64,000 nt of DNA from the NCBI RefSeq assembly GCF_030867095.1, contig NC_081824.1:347484203-347548202 (forward strand), read 5' to 3'. The stretch is from Alligator mississippiensis. Lineage: Eukaryota; Chordata; Crocodylia; Alligatoridae. How positions within the stretch are numbered: position 1 is the first letter of the stretch; each line of letters opens with the position of its first letter. A program made the translations under genes and the position numbers. This document shows, in pieces, positions 46,936 to 58,990 of this stretch. The notes beneath the pieces are model-generated. The model did no database searches and was not told the DNA's origin. It saw nothing but the letters and a program-made list of their open reading frames with translations.

Positions 46936-47849
46936 TCCTTGAGGGGAAGTTAGAATAACTTTGCAACAGTTCTTCAACAGGGATGGAGACCCTGCCAGCT
47001 GTAAAAGCCTATAAAATCCCTCCAAGGATGACTAGAAGAAAAGACGCTTTCCTGCAGAAGAGTAGAGGATTACATAACTGCAAGTTAAATGGAGTGGATC
47101 TAGATGGAACCAATTTTTATAGCTTACCTTTCTCAGATGCCACAATTGCTGATTTAGTGGCATCGTCACAAACAGAATCAGGTACTAATTAAGATCATGG
47201 CCAAAATTATAGCTTTCTCTGATAAATGAGTTATTTCAGAGTAGATCAACTTATCTTAAATTCAAGGATTTAGATCTTATTCTGAATAAATATGTATACA
47301 TTTCATCAACTTTTTGTTTTACATTTATTACAAAATCCAAAATTCAAGGATGCCACAAAAAACATTTTGAAAAAACCTGCAAAGTACATTTTCCTGGCAG
47401 CCATGTGGAGCCTGGAAGGAAGTTCTGTTTCTGTTGCTGCAGTTTTCAGGTTTTGGGGTATTTTTCATTTTCTTCAGAAGCATTGTGCGTTAGCTGTAGC
47501 TGAGACTGGAGATATTGACTGGGGAGCGCCAATGTTGGGACTAAAAACCCCAGAGGTTCCTGGTTAGAAAGGTTCCTGGCTTTTATTTCTCCATATTGGG
47601 TCAGACCAATCATTGTACTTGGGGTCTGGAAAGAGTTTAACTCACTGTTGTTGGCACTGACTTGGGGTGTGGGGGGGATTTGCCTTCCTCTGCAATGGGG
47701 GATATGGTCCTCTTCCATCTTGAGTGTATTTTGACAAACAGCAGTGTGGCAAGATATTTGACAGTGCCCTCATGAACTGTACTTTACTTGTGGCAAGATA
47801 GGGTGTTCATGCTGTTTTGCGCCTGGGAGCTGTACTAAAGGCTTGTTCA

Positions 47850-47975
47850 TGCAGGTTAAGAATAGTTTAGACAGTTATATGTATGGGATGGTTTAGACTG
47901 GGATGAACCTAGAGCAGTCTGTTGACCTGTTGAAGTTCCTTTCAGATCTACTTTTCAATTATTCTGATCCATCTG
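47850..47975 (+). repeat. Short CR1 3' tail fragment
   Basis: GGGATGGTTTAGACTGGGATGAACC, GACCTGTTGAAGTTCCTTTCAG and TCTACTTTTCAATTATTCTGATCC follow the order of an old CR1 3' UTR. It is a few hundred bases from the next fragment, which is in the opposite direction. Confidence 0.6.
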
Positions 47976-48225
47976 ATTGGCAGTGGTAGGTACATTCTCG
48001 CCTCATGACTCTTTATTCAGTTTTCTTCATAGAAATATGGGTATACTGTACAAAAAACCCAAGACCAACACCTGCCCAGGTTCCAAACCAATACACATCT
48101 ATCACATGTGCACACATACACAAGGCATAAGACTGTCCTTCCACGTGCATGATCTCTGGAAGTGCATGAGCATGACTGCCTACTCCACATGCAGTCCATC
48201 CTATTCACAGGCTTGAAATCATAGA

Positions 48226-48400
48226 AAAGTAGGTCTGGAAAGGACTTCTGAAGGCCATCTTGTCTACCCCCTGCCTGAGGCCGAATCATCCCCATGCAAA
48301 CCACCCCATACAAATCCTTATCTAACCTACTACTAAAACTACACAGTCAACTATCAAACAACCACAAGGCATAGCACCCTACCCTGTTGCAGGCAAAGCA
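48226..48400 (-). repeat. Short CR1 3' tail fragment, minus strand
   Basis: AATCATAGAAAAGTAGGTCTGGAAAGGACTTCTGAAGGCCATCTTGTC is the reverse complement of the usual CR1 3' tail. It is the only CR1 piece I see on the minus strand. Confidence 0.65.
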
Positions 48401-48739
48401 GAGGACAATAGCAGCCAGTACCCTGCTGCTGAGATGGTTACTAAAATATTCATGAGATCAAAGGTCCACAGCCAACTCTACAGAGGAGCAAAACCCCCTA
48501 GTCTGTACCAGTCAAGTGGTTTCCTCAGTCCTGCCTGACTAGAAATGCCGTTGCCACTGGTTCATTACATATATTACATGGCAAGAGAATGAGTGCGTGT
48601 GTAAGCAATATCACACCCCAGGGAATTATGCACAGGAAAACTCAAAATTATACAAAATTGATTACTTTCTTTTTTATTATTTACATTTCATCTCATAGCC
48701 TTAGGAGCTGTTCAAAAAACTCGTTTTAAAAAAAAATAT

Positions 48740-48850
48740 GTCCCAAAAAATGAGAGAGTGTGTGCACTTGTGTGCCACAAGCTTTCCTGGGCTGCAGCTC
48801 ACTTCATCAGATGCTGACAGGACCTGAAGAAAGCCAGAGTATAAAGAGGG
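48740..48850 (-). repeat. Interspersed repeat, reverse copy of the 10,690 family
   Basis: CCACAAGCTTTCCTGGGCTGC, CTCACTTCATCAGATGCTGACAGG on the + strand is the reverse of the CTGATGAAGTGAG...GAAAGCTTGTGG type core. It ends about 430 bp before the C2orf49 start codon. Confidence 0.5.
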
Positions 48851-48934
48851 AGAAATTAAGAGTTAAGAGGGACAAGGCGGGATTGTCAAAACAAGCAACA
48901 CTCAGCCCTCAAATATAAAAGCTGCCACCTCGCC

Positions 48935-49283
48935 AGCCCACGCACCCTACTGCGGCCGGAGCGCCGCACGCAGGCGAAAGGCGCAGCCCGAGGCCCCGCC
49001 CACAGGGGAGAGGCCAGCGCCCGGCGCGGCTTGGCCCCGCCCCCCACGTTCTGCAGCGCAGCCAGGCTCGCGCATGTGCACAGCGTACCGCTCCTGCCTT
49101 TCCCCATCCCGGGCGGCGCTGCACGCGCAGGGAAAGGGCTCTGTCTCCACCCTGAACAACACGCGCGCGCCTGCGCAGCAACTCGCCCTCCCTTCGGAAC
49201 TCCACATTGCATCACTTCCTGTCTGTTAACACTCTCCCCTTCGCGGGGCATTGTGGGTTGCCGGAAGGAGTTTCGGCGAGGAA
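48935..49283 (+). promoter_or_regulatory. C2orf49: CpG island promoter and 5' UTR of C2orf49
   Basis: CpG-dense sequence with GC boxes (CCCCGCCC near 48,993 and 49,036), an ETS site ACTTCCTG at about 49,215 and another, CCGGAAG, at 49,261-49,267, the latter next to GCATTGTGGGTTG. No TATA box is seen. The transcription start is probably within 49,220-49,270, leaving a very short leader. The CpG island runs on to about 49,640 through exon 1. Open frames on either strand here are composition artefacts. Confidence 0.7.
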
Positions 49284-49505
49284 ATGGCGGCGCGGGGCCG
49301 GGGTCGGGGCCGGGCCGGGGCTGCGGCGGCGGCGGCGGCGGCGGCAGCGGCAGCGGCAGCGGCAGCAGCAGCAGCAGCAGCGGCGGCGGCAGCGGCGACG
49401 ACGACGACGGCGGGCAGCGGCGTGGGGCGGGCGCGGCCGGACCCAGACCTGCTGTTGCATCCAGAGCTGCTCTCTGAGGAGTTCCTGCTTCTCACCCTGG
49501 AGCAG
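49284..49505 (+). CDS. C2orf49: C2orf49 exon 1 (residues 1-74) with polyalanine tract
   Basis: ATG at 49,284 is the first ATG in frame and is followed by MAARGRGRGRAG, then 26 consecutive Ala codons (49,320-49,397, mixed GCG and GCA), four Thr codons ACG, and AGSGVGRARPDPD. The conserved ashwin start LLHPELLSEEFLLLTLEQ follows (residues about 57-74). The exon ends CAG before donor GTGCG at 49,506, phase 0. The conserved part matches mammalian ashwin, while the Ala/Thr tract looks lineage specific. Upstream in-frame sequence has no ATG, so this start is preferred. Confidence 0.92.
49320..49409 (+). repeat. C2orf49: Coding GCN/ACG trinucleotide repeat (Ala26-Thr4)
   Basis: The tract holds seven GCG after an initial GCT, then alternating GCA/GCG, six GCA, five more GCG or GCA codons and four ACG. 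It is imperfect, so it is expected to be more stable than a pure repeat. Read in other frames it would give Arg, Gln, Ser or Gly runs, which explains the long open frames on both strands at 49,031-49,811. Confidence 0.95.
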
Positions 49506-50074
49506 GTGCGTTCCCGGCGGGGGTGGGGACGCGAGCCCCTCCGGCGCCTCGTGCCCGCAGCTGGCGGCGGTGACGTTGCTTTGCCTCGCGCGCCCTGCGC
49601 TGGTTGGGGGCGGGGCGCTCCGAGCCGCGGGTTGGAGGCCGGGCGCTGCCTGGTGGGGAGGGGGGGGGATGCTGCAGCCCTTGGAGGCAGCCTGATTCGA
49701 GCGCCACTGCTCTCGCTCAGCGAGCTCCTCATTTCCTGCCTCAGCTCCCCCTGCTGCCGCTGGAGCCCTTGTTCCTTGTCCTGTCCCCTGGGGCCACCGA
49801 GAAAAGTCCATCTCCAGCCTCTCTGTAATGACCCTTTTTCAGCCTTTCCTCGTAAGTCTGGCTTTCCAGGCCTCTAATCGCAATTGGTTTCCCTCTTGCC
49901 GCCTGGAGCACAGGCAGCCTCTGTGTGCATGGCATGAAGCAGGTTGGGGAGCGGGCAGGTAACACAACGGCAGATAGGGTTTGGAGCAGAGGAAAGCAAC
50001 AGATCAGGCAGGGGAAAGAGAATTGGGTGGTGCTTGAGGAGGCTAATTTGTGGCACTCTCCCCAAAACCTGTAG

Positions 50075-50215
50075 GCTGTTGGCCTGCTTCTGTTTTGTTT
50101 TGCTTTTCCTTCTCACCTCTCTTCTGAGTAAATCCTCTTTTGAGTAGAGATTAAGCATCTTGCATTTTCAGGGGGTCAGAGAAGCAGTCTCTAGGTTAAG
50201 CAGAACTCTGATCCT
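50075..50215 (+). repeat. Repeat shared with 46,786-46,935 (copy 2)
   Basis: It has the same CTGAGTAAATCCTCTTTTGAGTAGAGATTAA core and flanking pyrimidine-rich and GGTCAGAGAAGCAGTCTC segments as copy 1. It lies in C2orf49 intron 1 in the sense direction. Confidence 0.65.
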
Positions 50216-50309
50216 GCACTTGGGTCCCTGAAGGTACAGCCTGGGATCCTAAGAAGCGTTATTCAACTATTAATTATCATTATTCAGCTATTAATGATCT
50301 ACCACGAAT

Positions 50310-50445
50310 GGCTCCTCAGAGGTTTTTAAGACCCAGGTAGACAAAGCCTTAGCTGGGATGATAACATTGGGCAATGTCCTGCTGTAAACAGGCTCGATGA
50401 CCTCCTGAGGTACCTTCCACCACTCATTTTCTGTGAGTCTCTGAC
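50310..50445 (+). repeat. CR1 3' tail fragment (copy-C-like subfamily)
   Basis: GAGGTTTTTAAGACCCAGG, GCTGGGATGATAACATTGGG and GACCTCCTGAGGTACCTTCC match the 3' end of CR1 copy C (27,414-27,530). It sits in intron 1 of C2orf49. Confidence 0.7.
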
Positions 50446-50595
50446 TTAAGGTGGTGTTCTCTGACATAACGTGGTTCTCTGATATAATGTGGTGTCAAGT
50501 ATTCGTTATGCTGACTATTGAAAAAGGAATTGTGAGTAAAAGTACTTTGCTCAAAAGCTTTCGCTTCATAATAATAGTTTTCTTCCTTTCCACAG

Positions 50596-50762
50596 AAGAA
50601 CATACCAGTTGAAAATGATGTAAAGATGGATAAAGATGGTCTTACTGATCTCTATATTCAACATGCCATACCATTGCCTCAGCGGAACTTGCCAAAAAGT
50701 AGATGGGGGAAAGTGATGGAAAAGAAAAGAGAACAAAATGAATGGAAAAGTGAGAGAGAGAG
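50596..50762 (+). CDS. C2orf49: C2orf49 exon 2 (residues 75-129, plus 2 nt)
   Basis: The 167-nt exon lies between acceptor CTTTCCACAG and donor AG/GTAATT. It encodes [39 protein letters not shown] and [17 protein letters not shown], corresponding to the conserved [16 protein letters not shown] and RWGKMMEKKREQ regions of ashwin. The last two bases AG join T from exon 3 to give Ser. The C-terminal stretch is strongly charged and probably helical. Confidence 0.95.
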
Positions 50763-53700
50763 GTAATTTAGCTGTTCTTTTAGCTCCTGGCTAGCTTTTG
50801 GGGTAATTTGCAGTTAGTTTAGCCTTTCTCTGCCCAATTATCAACACCATATAGCATTTGTAGAGGATGACATGCGATAAATTCCATTTTGTGTCAGGGT
50901 GTATGTCAAAGTATGTTACCCTAGCATAACATTCAGTTTCAGTGTTGCAATGTGTTGTATACTTAGCTTTTGGTGTAGATAGGAGCTACAGGAGCTCTCA
51001 AAGTACTTCATAAAGAAACAGTCATTCCTGTTTTCAGATGGAGATGGGAAAGCTTGATACTTGTGATCGTTAATATTTTTATAAGTAAACGTTGTTCTTA
51101 TGTGGTAGCATTCAGTAGCAAAACATGAGGTCATTGGCAGTTAATTACATAATAGTAGCTGTACCTAGCAAGTGTGCAAACATAGCAGTTGGAAATGGTG
51201 ATTTTGATTTGCCACAAAGGTTTGTTTATTGGACATAAACAGAAGCTGCTTTTCATTAAAGTTGTTTTTTGCTTACGGCCTTTATAAATACTATTTGACC
51301 AGAAAATAAAGCTGTCTAAAACCTGGGTTTTATTTTACTTTATGTTCTCGTGTTTCTAATCTGTGATGGTATCTGAATGGACAGTTCTTTGCACCCATGC
51401 AAAGTGGTTGATTTAGAAAGACCTCCCCATGCATTGTGTTGCTTGTTTCAGGACCTGCATGAGGTTCAACTTCACACGAATGCCAAAAGAAACAACTAGA
51501 TCAACTTAGAGATTGTGGTTATTCATTTCAGTATAGTACAGCTGGTCACTTTTGTAAATGAGTTTAGCAAGGCTGAAAACAGATCTGTTACTTGCGTTAA
51601 TAGAATATGTTAAACAAATTCTTATGAGTAACTTATGTAACACTTTCACCACTGTCAAACTATCTCAGTCAGTCATACTATTTTCTCTGTACACACAAGG
51701 TTATAAAAGCATTTTGACAAATATTGCTTTCCAGTTGCATCTTGAAATATGCAGAAACTGATCTTGGACATTGGTAGTGTTCTGAAAGAGTTGTCAACAG
51801 GAACTGCTTTTTGGGTTCAGATCTGCAAACAAATACATCAACAAACCTCTCAAGAATATCTCAGCCTTGTTCTGCCATAACATGAAGTTCTTGCATAACA
51901 GCAACATTTTACAGGTTTTATGTTGTGTGTCCCTTTCTAATCATTACAAGTGGAACTTGCTTTATGCGTAGGCATGTTATGATAAAAAGTAATTCATGTA
52001 TGGAAACTGGAAAAAGTCTGTAGACTTACTTAGATTACTACTGTTTATTTTCTAGAGGGCTGCAGTGTTAAAGTTGCTTTTATTAACACGGTATGCTGAA
52101 GTTACCAGTTACTGTTTGAGTACTTGTTGCAAATTAGTCATTATAAGTCCCTTATTAATCATTAGTCATTTTAAGACACTTTAGTAGTTCAGTGCTCAAC
52201 ATGGACTTGAACAGTATGCTATCTAAAAAATTGACCAGCTTACTGCCAGCATTAATGCACAAAGAACTTGGAAATGAGTTGAAAGGAAGCTGCTGAAGCT
52301 TCTTGGAAGTTCTAGACATAAAGTAGTTTTAGTAAGTACAGCAAAAACATACTCAGAGAAAACTTCAGAATTATTGGCTATCTATATTGTCTTCATGGTG
52401 ATCCTGAGACTGCTGCCAAGAAACAAGCTACACCTACCTGCTCCTGATCCATATGTACCACTTGCAGAAAAACGTTGCATGGTTGCTTTTTGTAATGCAT
52501 TCATGGATGCTGTCTTAAGCTTGCTTTTGAGATGGGCATTGGATGCGCCTGGCATGGTTCCAGTAGTGATGCAAGACATTTTTGCATGCAGTGATTCAAT
52601 GACATTTGCTTCTCAGAATTTTTGTGAGAATGGTATAGACATGCCTATTTAACATCCTGGTGAGATGATACTTCACAGACCTCTTAGGAGTGAATATGTC
52701 CCCTCCTTCATGGCAGCTCTTGGCCTCCTTATAATAGAATGCGGTTCTTCTCTATCTAGAGTGTAGCAGCATTTGGGGAGCCCATAAAAAGGCTCTCTCT
52801 CCTCTCTGTCCTATTGCAATCAATTCCCTGAGTCTGTTGCATGCTGCCATGCCAAGGGGTAATTTGGTAAAGTGGGATTAGGGTCTACCAGCCATGCCCC
52901 AAACCAGAGTTAGAGGTACTTTAGGGGTGAGACAGGGTTGCCTGTTTGGAGCTTCCTGGAAGAAAAAACTCTTCCCCCAATCTTCCAGACTTGGAAGAGG
53001 TCTTTCAAGCACAGTACAGGTGTTCAAACTGTTGGGGCTAGAATTTATTTGACAGTTTACACCTCTCTACTGTTTTGGGATAGCTATAGGCTCAGGAGGA
53101 CAAAACTGCAATTTGCAGTTAGTTTGCATTCAGCAGGTAATCTAAACAATATCACAGGTTAGAAATTGTTGAACCGAAACTTGAATTTTGTAGTAATTGA
53201 GACAGTTCCTTGACTGACAGGAGAAATAGATCTAGACCCAGGTCAAAAAAAAAATAAAAAAGGGACTTAAGATATTGAAGCACCACAATTCTGCTTGGGT
53301 CCAACCAAGAGTGGTGTTCTCAGAATGGCTAACTTCTTAAGTGCCTAAAAGCCAGTATTGAATTCATCACAATACACAGCAGGCACTTTTAGCCCAAAAC
53401 ATGTGGCAAAAAGAGTTGTTTTTACATGTTATGTTTACCTGGGTGAGAGCTCTAATTACTGGCCTGTCAGAGACCTTGGTTTAAATTTACCCCTAGTCTC
53501 CTAAGAGAGTACCCAAACTACCAGGGTGTAGGCTTGGCTAAGCTAAGCTAGTAGCACTCTCCACCCATTTTGTTGAGGCTGGTCATTCTTGCAATCCCAA
53601 GATCCCTTGTAGAGTCTTAATGTTTCTTGGGAAAGTTTGTATGTAACATAGCTTGTTGTCATTTTTGAGAAGAACAAAAGTGCTGTAACCTTTCAAATAT

Positions 53701-55273
53701 ACTTTGTGCACAAGAATCAGTGCCAAATAATTGTGCTTTTAAAGTTGTATGTAGCTCTTGAATACAACACTCCCGGTTGTCTGAGAGAGTGTTTAATAGA
53801 GTAATTTATTGAGGAGTAACTGTTCTATCTTTATGTTAAGGAAAGAGATTGAAACAAGAATTTTTGCACAGTGATACCTTGGAAGTAGGCTTTATGCATT
53901 TCTGCTATTTGAATGTGTTTGGTCAGGATATTGGTGAATAGGTGTTGAAAGGAAGTTTTCAGAAAAAGGTCTGAGTGAGCATTAGAGATTACAGTTTACT
54001 TCAAATTGTGTGCAGGTTCATTGCCTTAGACTCTTTCAGTGATGTACTTTGACTTATTAATTGTTGATTTAATGCATGCAATAAATATATGAAAAGCAAA
54101 CCTGAAGCAGAGCTTTGATATGATATTAATTGCTATTGTTCTATGGCTGCAAGATATATGTTTATTCTTGAACTGTTATCAATTTAATTTTTAAAGAAAC
54201 TTTATCTTTTATCATCAAAACCACAAATCAGATCTCTGGAACCTTTAGGATATTAAAGCTACCAGCAGCTCCACATTTAGTTGCTGATGTAATGGTGTTG
54301 TAATTGAGTCAGATGGCTGCCACAATGTGGCTTTAAAACATGACAGTATGTAGACTGGGCCTGATACTAGTGATTCTCATTGTTGCTTTGTTAATAAAGA
54401 TGTGTTTGTCTAAAATATAGGGTCTAAACTAATGTGTTCAATTGCCTCTGATATTATACCACTGTAGTTGAAAAATAGCAGTATTAGGTTTTCATGAAAT
54501 TGTCCCAAATGCACAATTAACGATATCTGACACTGCAAATCATTAATTAAATGTTGTAAATTTATAAATTCACTAAGTACAGTGGTTCTTTTATCAAAGT
54601 CATTCCTTCATGTTGGATGTCTTGTGCAAAGGAACAACTATTAATACTTTCCTTATTTTTTTTTTTGTCTGTTAGGCTGTTTCCTTCTTGATCTTAACTC
54701 TTTGATATAAATAATATCCTAGTGTCCATCTTCTATAATTTATTTCTTATAATGAAAAAAGATCCGACCTGGCTTTTGATAGATTTAGAAACACTAGTTA
54801 TTCTAGCAGAAATAATCAGTTTAGTGCCCTGGCTCAGGAACAAATTATTTTAGATACAGGAACATTAATTAATAGTCCTTTGGACTTTGTCACCATTAGG
54901 ACTGTGAGTAAATGTAGATTTAGTTTTTTTTTTTCCCAAAACACATATGGATCTTAACTTATATAATTTACATCTCTTTAAATACTTAACTCTTTGAAAT
55001 CTGAAACAGTACTGCATTTCTTGGTACAACTCTACCTAAAATAATGTCAAAGTAATTTTACAGTCGTAATGAATATGTCATTGCTTGGAATTAGTTTTTT
55101 GTTAATTAGTTTGATGTTTGTTATGATCTGAATTTGGATCTACTAAATATTGTGAAGTAGGATGAGAGCACGTTTTTGAACTATATCTTTTTTATAGCTC
55201 AGCCCTTGAGGCACTTACTGACTCCCGATAATCTAATTTGTATTCCTGAGAACTTTAAAATTTGTATTTTCAG
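50763..55273. other. C2orf49 intron 2, noncoding
   Basis: AT-rich intronic sequence with few recognisable repeats. An open frame at 52,374-52,652 (92 codons) has no recognised domain and is judged incidental or an old transposon remnant. I see no splice-site pair or conserved peptide that would suggest another exon. Confidence 0.5.
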
Positions 55274-55646
55274 TGTCACAACTGTAGAAGGATCAAGGAA
55301 GCGACCACTTATTGTATTTGATGGCAGTTCAACAAGTACAAGTATAAAGGTGAAGAAGACAGAAAATGGAGCCACTGATCGCCTAAAACCTCCCCCAACA
55401 GCAAGCACCACCAACACTGTTAGGAGATTATCTGTTCCTTCAAATGCCTCAACGTACATTTCACCCTCCAGTTTATCACAGGACGCTAAACTAGAAACCA
55501 GGAATAATGAGGCAGAACAGAACAGTGTGCCAGTGACTAATAGCAATGTATTGGCTAGTCTAAAGGTATCGCCTATGACCCCAGTAGCAGGAGCTACAAT
55601 TGTGAAATTAAAAAGAACAGCTCCAAAGGAAGAATCTGAATCAATG
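55274..55646 (+). CDS. C2orf49: C2orf49 exon 3 (Ser130 completion to residue 254)
   Basis: The 373-nt exon lies between acceptor GTATTTTCAG and donor ATG/GTATGT. After the split Ser it encodes [32 protein letters not shown] and [10 protein letters not shown], a Ser/Thr/Asn-rich variable middle, then [20 protein letters not shown] and EESESM. The basic RKRP and VKLKR clusters fit nuclear localisation signals. The central 50 residues differ most from the mammalian sequence I remember, as expected for a disordered linker. The exon ends in phase 0. The open frame that extends upstream of the acceptor is intron. Confidence 0.95.
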
Positions 55647-56160
55647 GTATGTATGTGACACAGCAGTGGGTATACCTTATTACAATTTTTCACTGAAACA
55701 TGCAGGTGTGCCTCAGACAAATGTATAGTGTTTCTTTTAGACCTGTATAATTTAATCTTAATTTTACTTGATTATTTTATATGGTGGGTTAATGTTCTGG
55801 ATTATAGTAGTATCAGTGTCTCTAATCAGGATTAAACAAAATAATTTTAAGCGAGGATTTGAAGAGTAACAGGAGCTGGCCTTGGTGTTTGTAGATAACT
55901 CCTTCCATTCATGAAGGCTGGCATGGAAGAAATGCAGTCATGTGTTTGAAACATTAATGAAAGGTTTTGGAAGGCCAGTGTTACAAGGAGGACCAGAAGC
56001 AGGAGCTCTCATTGAAATAGTGTATGAGATGAATAATATGGAAGTGTGAGAATGGTTTCAGCAGTGAAGACAAACGGATTGTGCTTAATGCAGTGGAGAA
56101 AGAAGAGCCCAGAGTGTAATGCAAAGAAGTGTGAAATGTTCCCAGCAGCTGACTAAGGAA

Positions 56161-56181
56161 GTTATTTATTTATTTATTTGC
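56161..56181. repeat. (TTTA)n microsatellite in intron 3
   Basis: Short run of TTTATTTATTTATTTG. A second TTTA run lies at about 58,634-58,652. The rest of intron 3 (55,647-58,933) is AT-rich and noncoding apart from the GC-richer segment at 57,790-58,110. Confidence 0.8.
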
Positions 56182-57789
56182 AACATTTTAAATTGTTAGA
56201 GTGAGTAGGGCAGGATTCCATTTATCACCCTTGCTGTAATGGAAGCAAGGTAAGGGGCTCAAGCATAATCTTTGCTGTGTGACTTGAATGAGAGGGCACC
56301 ATTTTTAGAGCTACTTTGTAGGAAGTATCAGCAAGATTGTCGTTGCCTTCATGTGAGAATCTAGACAGTGATGTGTGAACATTACAGGTTTAAGTGAAAG
56401 GAAGGACATTGCTGTCCCTAAGTTTGGAATCCTCTCAGAAATCTGAAAGAAGGATTAAGCATATCTGTCCTGTGGGATTCTGAAGGAGTGATTAGCGAAG
56501 AAGAAAGGTCTGAATTATGAAAAGGACAGGTGGTAACAGGACTGGAAGAGAAGAGGGGGCAACAGTTGATAGCAGCTGACAGGTTGAAGATGAAATTGGA
56601 GTAATGGTTCTAAACTCTGACCAAGGAGTGATTGTTCGAGTCTTGGTGAAAGCCAGTCCATTGTAGGGCAGGGGCCAGAAGCTGCTTCAAAGGTAACTCT
56701 GTATATATTTTCTAACGCATTGCAGTAAGGTATAAGCTTTCTGTCTAACAACTTTTATCCCAAAAGAGCTCAAAAGATTTAAATTTATTATCAGCCAGTG
56801 TCCCTTTCAAAGAACTACTTCATGTTCTACTGACATGTGGTCATATTTTGTACAACTGTGCATAAGATTTCATGGAAGAAGATGGAAAATACTTTTTTAC
56901 TTGGAGGTGTTTGAGGACACAAGGTTATATTTTTGCTGTCTTAAATGCACGCCCCTTATAGTGCCTCATTGTAACAGATTTCAAAACATTCTAAAAAAAG
57001 AAACCAAAAAAAAAGTTATTTCTGTTCTAAACATGGTGGAATTAATGAATATGAAGTTTTCCATAGAATCTTTGTTGAATATTTTTATCTTTGTTTTGAA
57101 AGACAGCTTACCAAGCAATATTTTGAAGTCATACTAAAGCAACTGGCTCTGTACTGATCTAATCAGAAGTGCTGCCTGTTGCAGATATCATTACTTCAAT
57201 ATTCTTTAGAAGTATCCTAAATACTGACTATATCCAAACCTAAATGGCTTTGATTTGTACATGGCTGTAGTGCAATATGTCTAGATATTTCATCACCCAC
57301 TGAATATTTGTATAGTTTAAATTGATATTCAGTGTTCTGTATTTTTGATATGCTTAGTCAGTATCTTTACAGTTTTTAGATTTGGTTTCATTCAATTAGG
57401 TACCTAAGTATTTGACTGTATGTCTAAATTTAGGCAGATGGTTATTGATATAACTGAATTGGGCTGTAATGAATGAGTGAATGTTTAATTTTACTTTATT
57501 TGTTAATCAATGGCTTCAAACTTTAGGGAGGAGGGGAGGAAGGGAATGTAGGTACCCTCAAGACTAAGCAGCTTTATCTAATTCCAGACAGTGTTTAAGG
57601 GTTTGCCAACAGAACTCGGATTCATCATACAGCTTCAGTTTGGAAGTGTAATGTTCTTGAATTCTTGCCCTGAACTCTTGTGTATTGTTCGTTGTTCATC
57701 AGCTGCCATGTTCCAGCTGAGGAAGTTGTATTATGGCTGTGTGCAAAAGTATTGCACGTGTATACTATGTGGAATGAAGGGTGTGATAT

Positions 57790-58110
57790 AAATGGAAGCT
57801 CACAGTCTGGATCTGGCACATGGAGTCCTGTTATCCAGCCTTCCAGGTTCCCCACACTCCTGAAAATTGGGTGGCGGGGAGCGATGGCAATGGTAATTGC
57901 CCTGCTACTAAATTTCTGGACCTGTGGGAAGCCCAGCAGGCCAGCTTGCACTAGACTGGGTACACGGAGCAAGGCGGGATCTGTGCAACGCAAGTCAGAT
58001 CAGGGAAGCAAGGCCAGATCTGGACATGAGGCTGGATCTGGTGGTATGAGGCAGATCTGCTCTGTGGACTGGTACTAAGCCGCTCACCTGGCCTATGGGG
58101 CCATAGGTGA
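57790..58110. repeat. hAT-related repeat in intron 3
   Basis: TGGATCTGGCACATGGAGTCC, GCCCTGCTACTAAATTTCTGGACCTGTGGGAAGCCC and repeated GGATCTG words resemble the element that starts at 63,660 (CCCCTGCTGCCAAATTTCCAGACCCGTGGAGAGCCC). It is GC-richer than the surrounding intron. The ends are not resolved. Confidence 0.5.
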
Positions 58111-58933
58111 GGACCATTGGATTATCTGTTAAGGTGGCTGTATCTTCTGAAGTGGTGAGAGGTTCCTGTTTTGCTGAAGTAAGCTTTTGAAAAGTAAGCA
58201 AGCTATGTAACCTTTTGACAATAACACAGGTTTTTGTATTCTTAAAGTGGCCTAGAATTTTCAACAAGTGGGAAGCACTAGGTTGGGAAAGCTAATAATT
58301 AGTAACAAACCTTTTTAACGTTGGTCTTTGGCAAATGATTCTGCTACTGCAAAACCCCAGTAGATTTCTTGTACGGGGCAATAGCTGTTCCAAGGCATTC
58401 TGCTGCTGCTTGCTTTCAAGGTGTAGTCTTGGTCTTTTAATTGTCTGTGTGATCTGTGGCCAATTGACCTTTAAAACTTTGTTATACAACTTTTCAATGG
58501 CTGAGATGTACTGAGGTTTTCACAAAACCTGACTGAGGACTATTTGTCACAAATAGTCCTCAGGTTTTCCAAAAAACACTTTTTTAAAGTTTAGATTATA
58601 AATTGCTTTTCTGGAACTGCTTCTGAATTGCATTTTATTTATTTATTTATTTTGTGAAGAATACTTCTGGTAAATTACACGTGGACTACCAAAGCCAAGA
58701 CTGCATGTAATGGGCTTACAAAAAGTTTAAATTTTATCAGCCTTTATGTGTTTATTTTTTTTATTGCTTACCTCTAGGGGAAACTTGCAGTATTTTCAGT
58801 TCCTCCACAAGATGGCAGCATAAAACTGCTGTAGTTATTCACTAACGCACTGAAAGTATACTAGATCTGGATATTGTACACTAAATGTTGTCTTATGCAT
58901 ATCTGACATCAGTTTATTTTTCTTTCATTTCAG

Positions 58934-58990
58934 AATGACCTAAAACCTACGGAAGCAAAGAAAAAAATCCAGCATGTAACATGGCCATGA
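58934..58990 (+). CDS. C2orf49: C2orf49 exon 4, C-terminus and stop
   Basis: After acceptor TTTCATTTCAG the frame reads NDLKPTEAKKKIQHVTWP and stops at TGA 58,988-58,990. This C-terminal peptide is nearly the same as in mammals (NNLKPPEAKRKIQHVTWP as I recall it) and is the most conserved signature of the family. The exon continues as the 3' UTR. Confidence 0.95.
   Translation, partial: NDLKPTEAKKKIQHVTWP

Noticed and set aside
49031..49811. Long open frames in other registers of C2orf49 exon 1, including poly-Arg, poly-Gln and antisense poly-Ala
   Set aside because: They are shadows of the GC-rich trinucleotide repeat. Only the frame from 49,284 joins in phase to exons 2-4.
52374..52652. 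A 92-codon frame in C2orf49 intron 2 with a hydrophobic start
   Set aside because: No recognisable family, no upstream promoter or splice context, and shadow frames overlap. It could be a worn transposon fragment, but I cannot support it.
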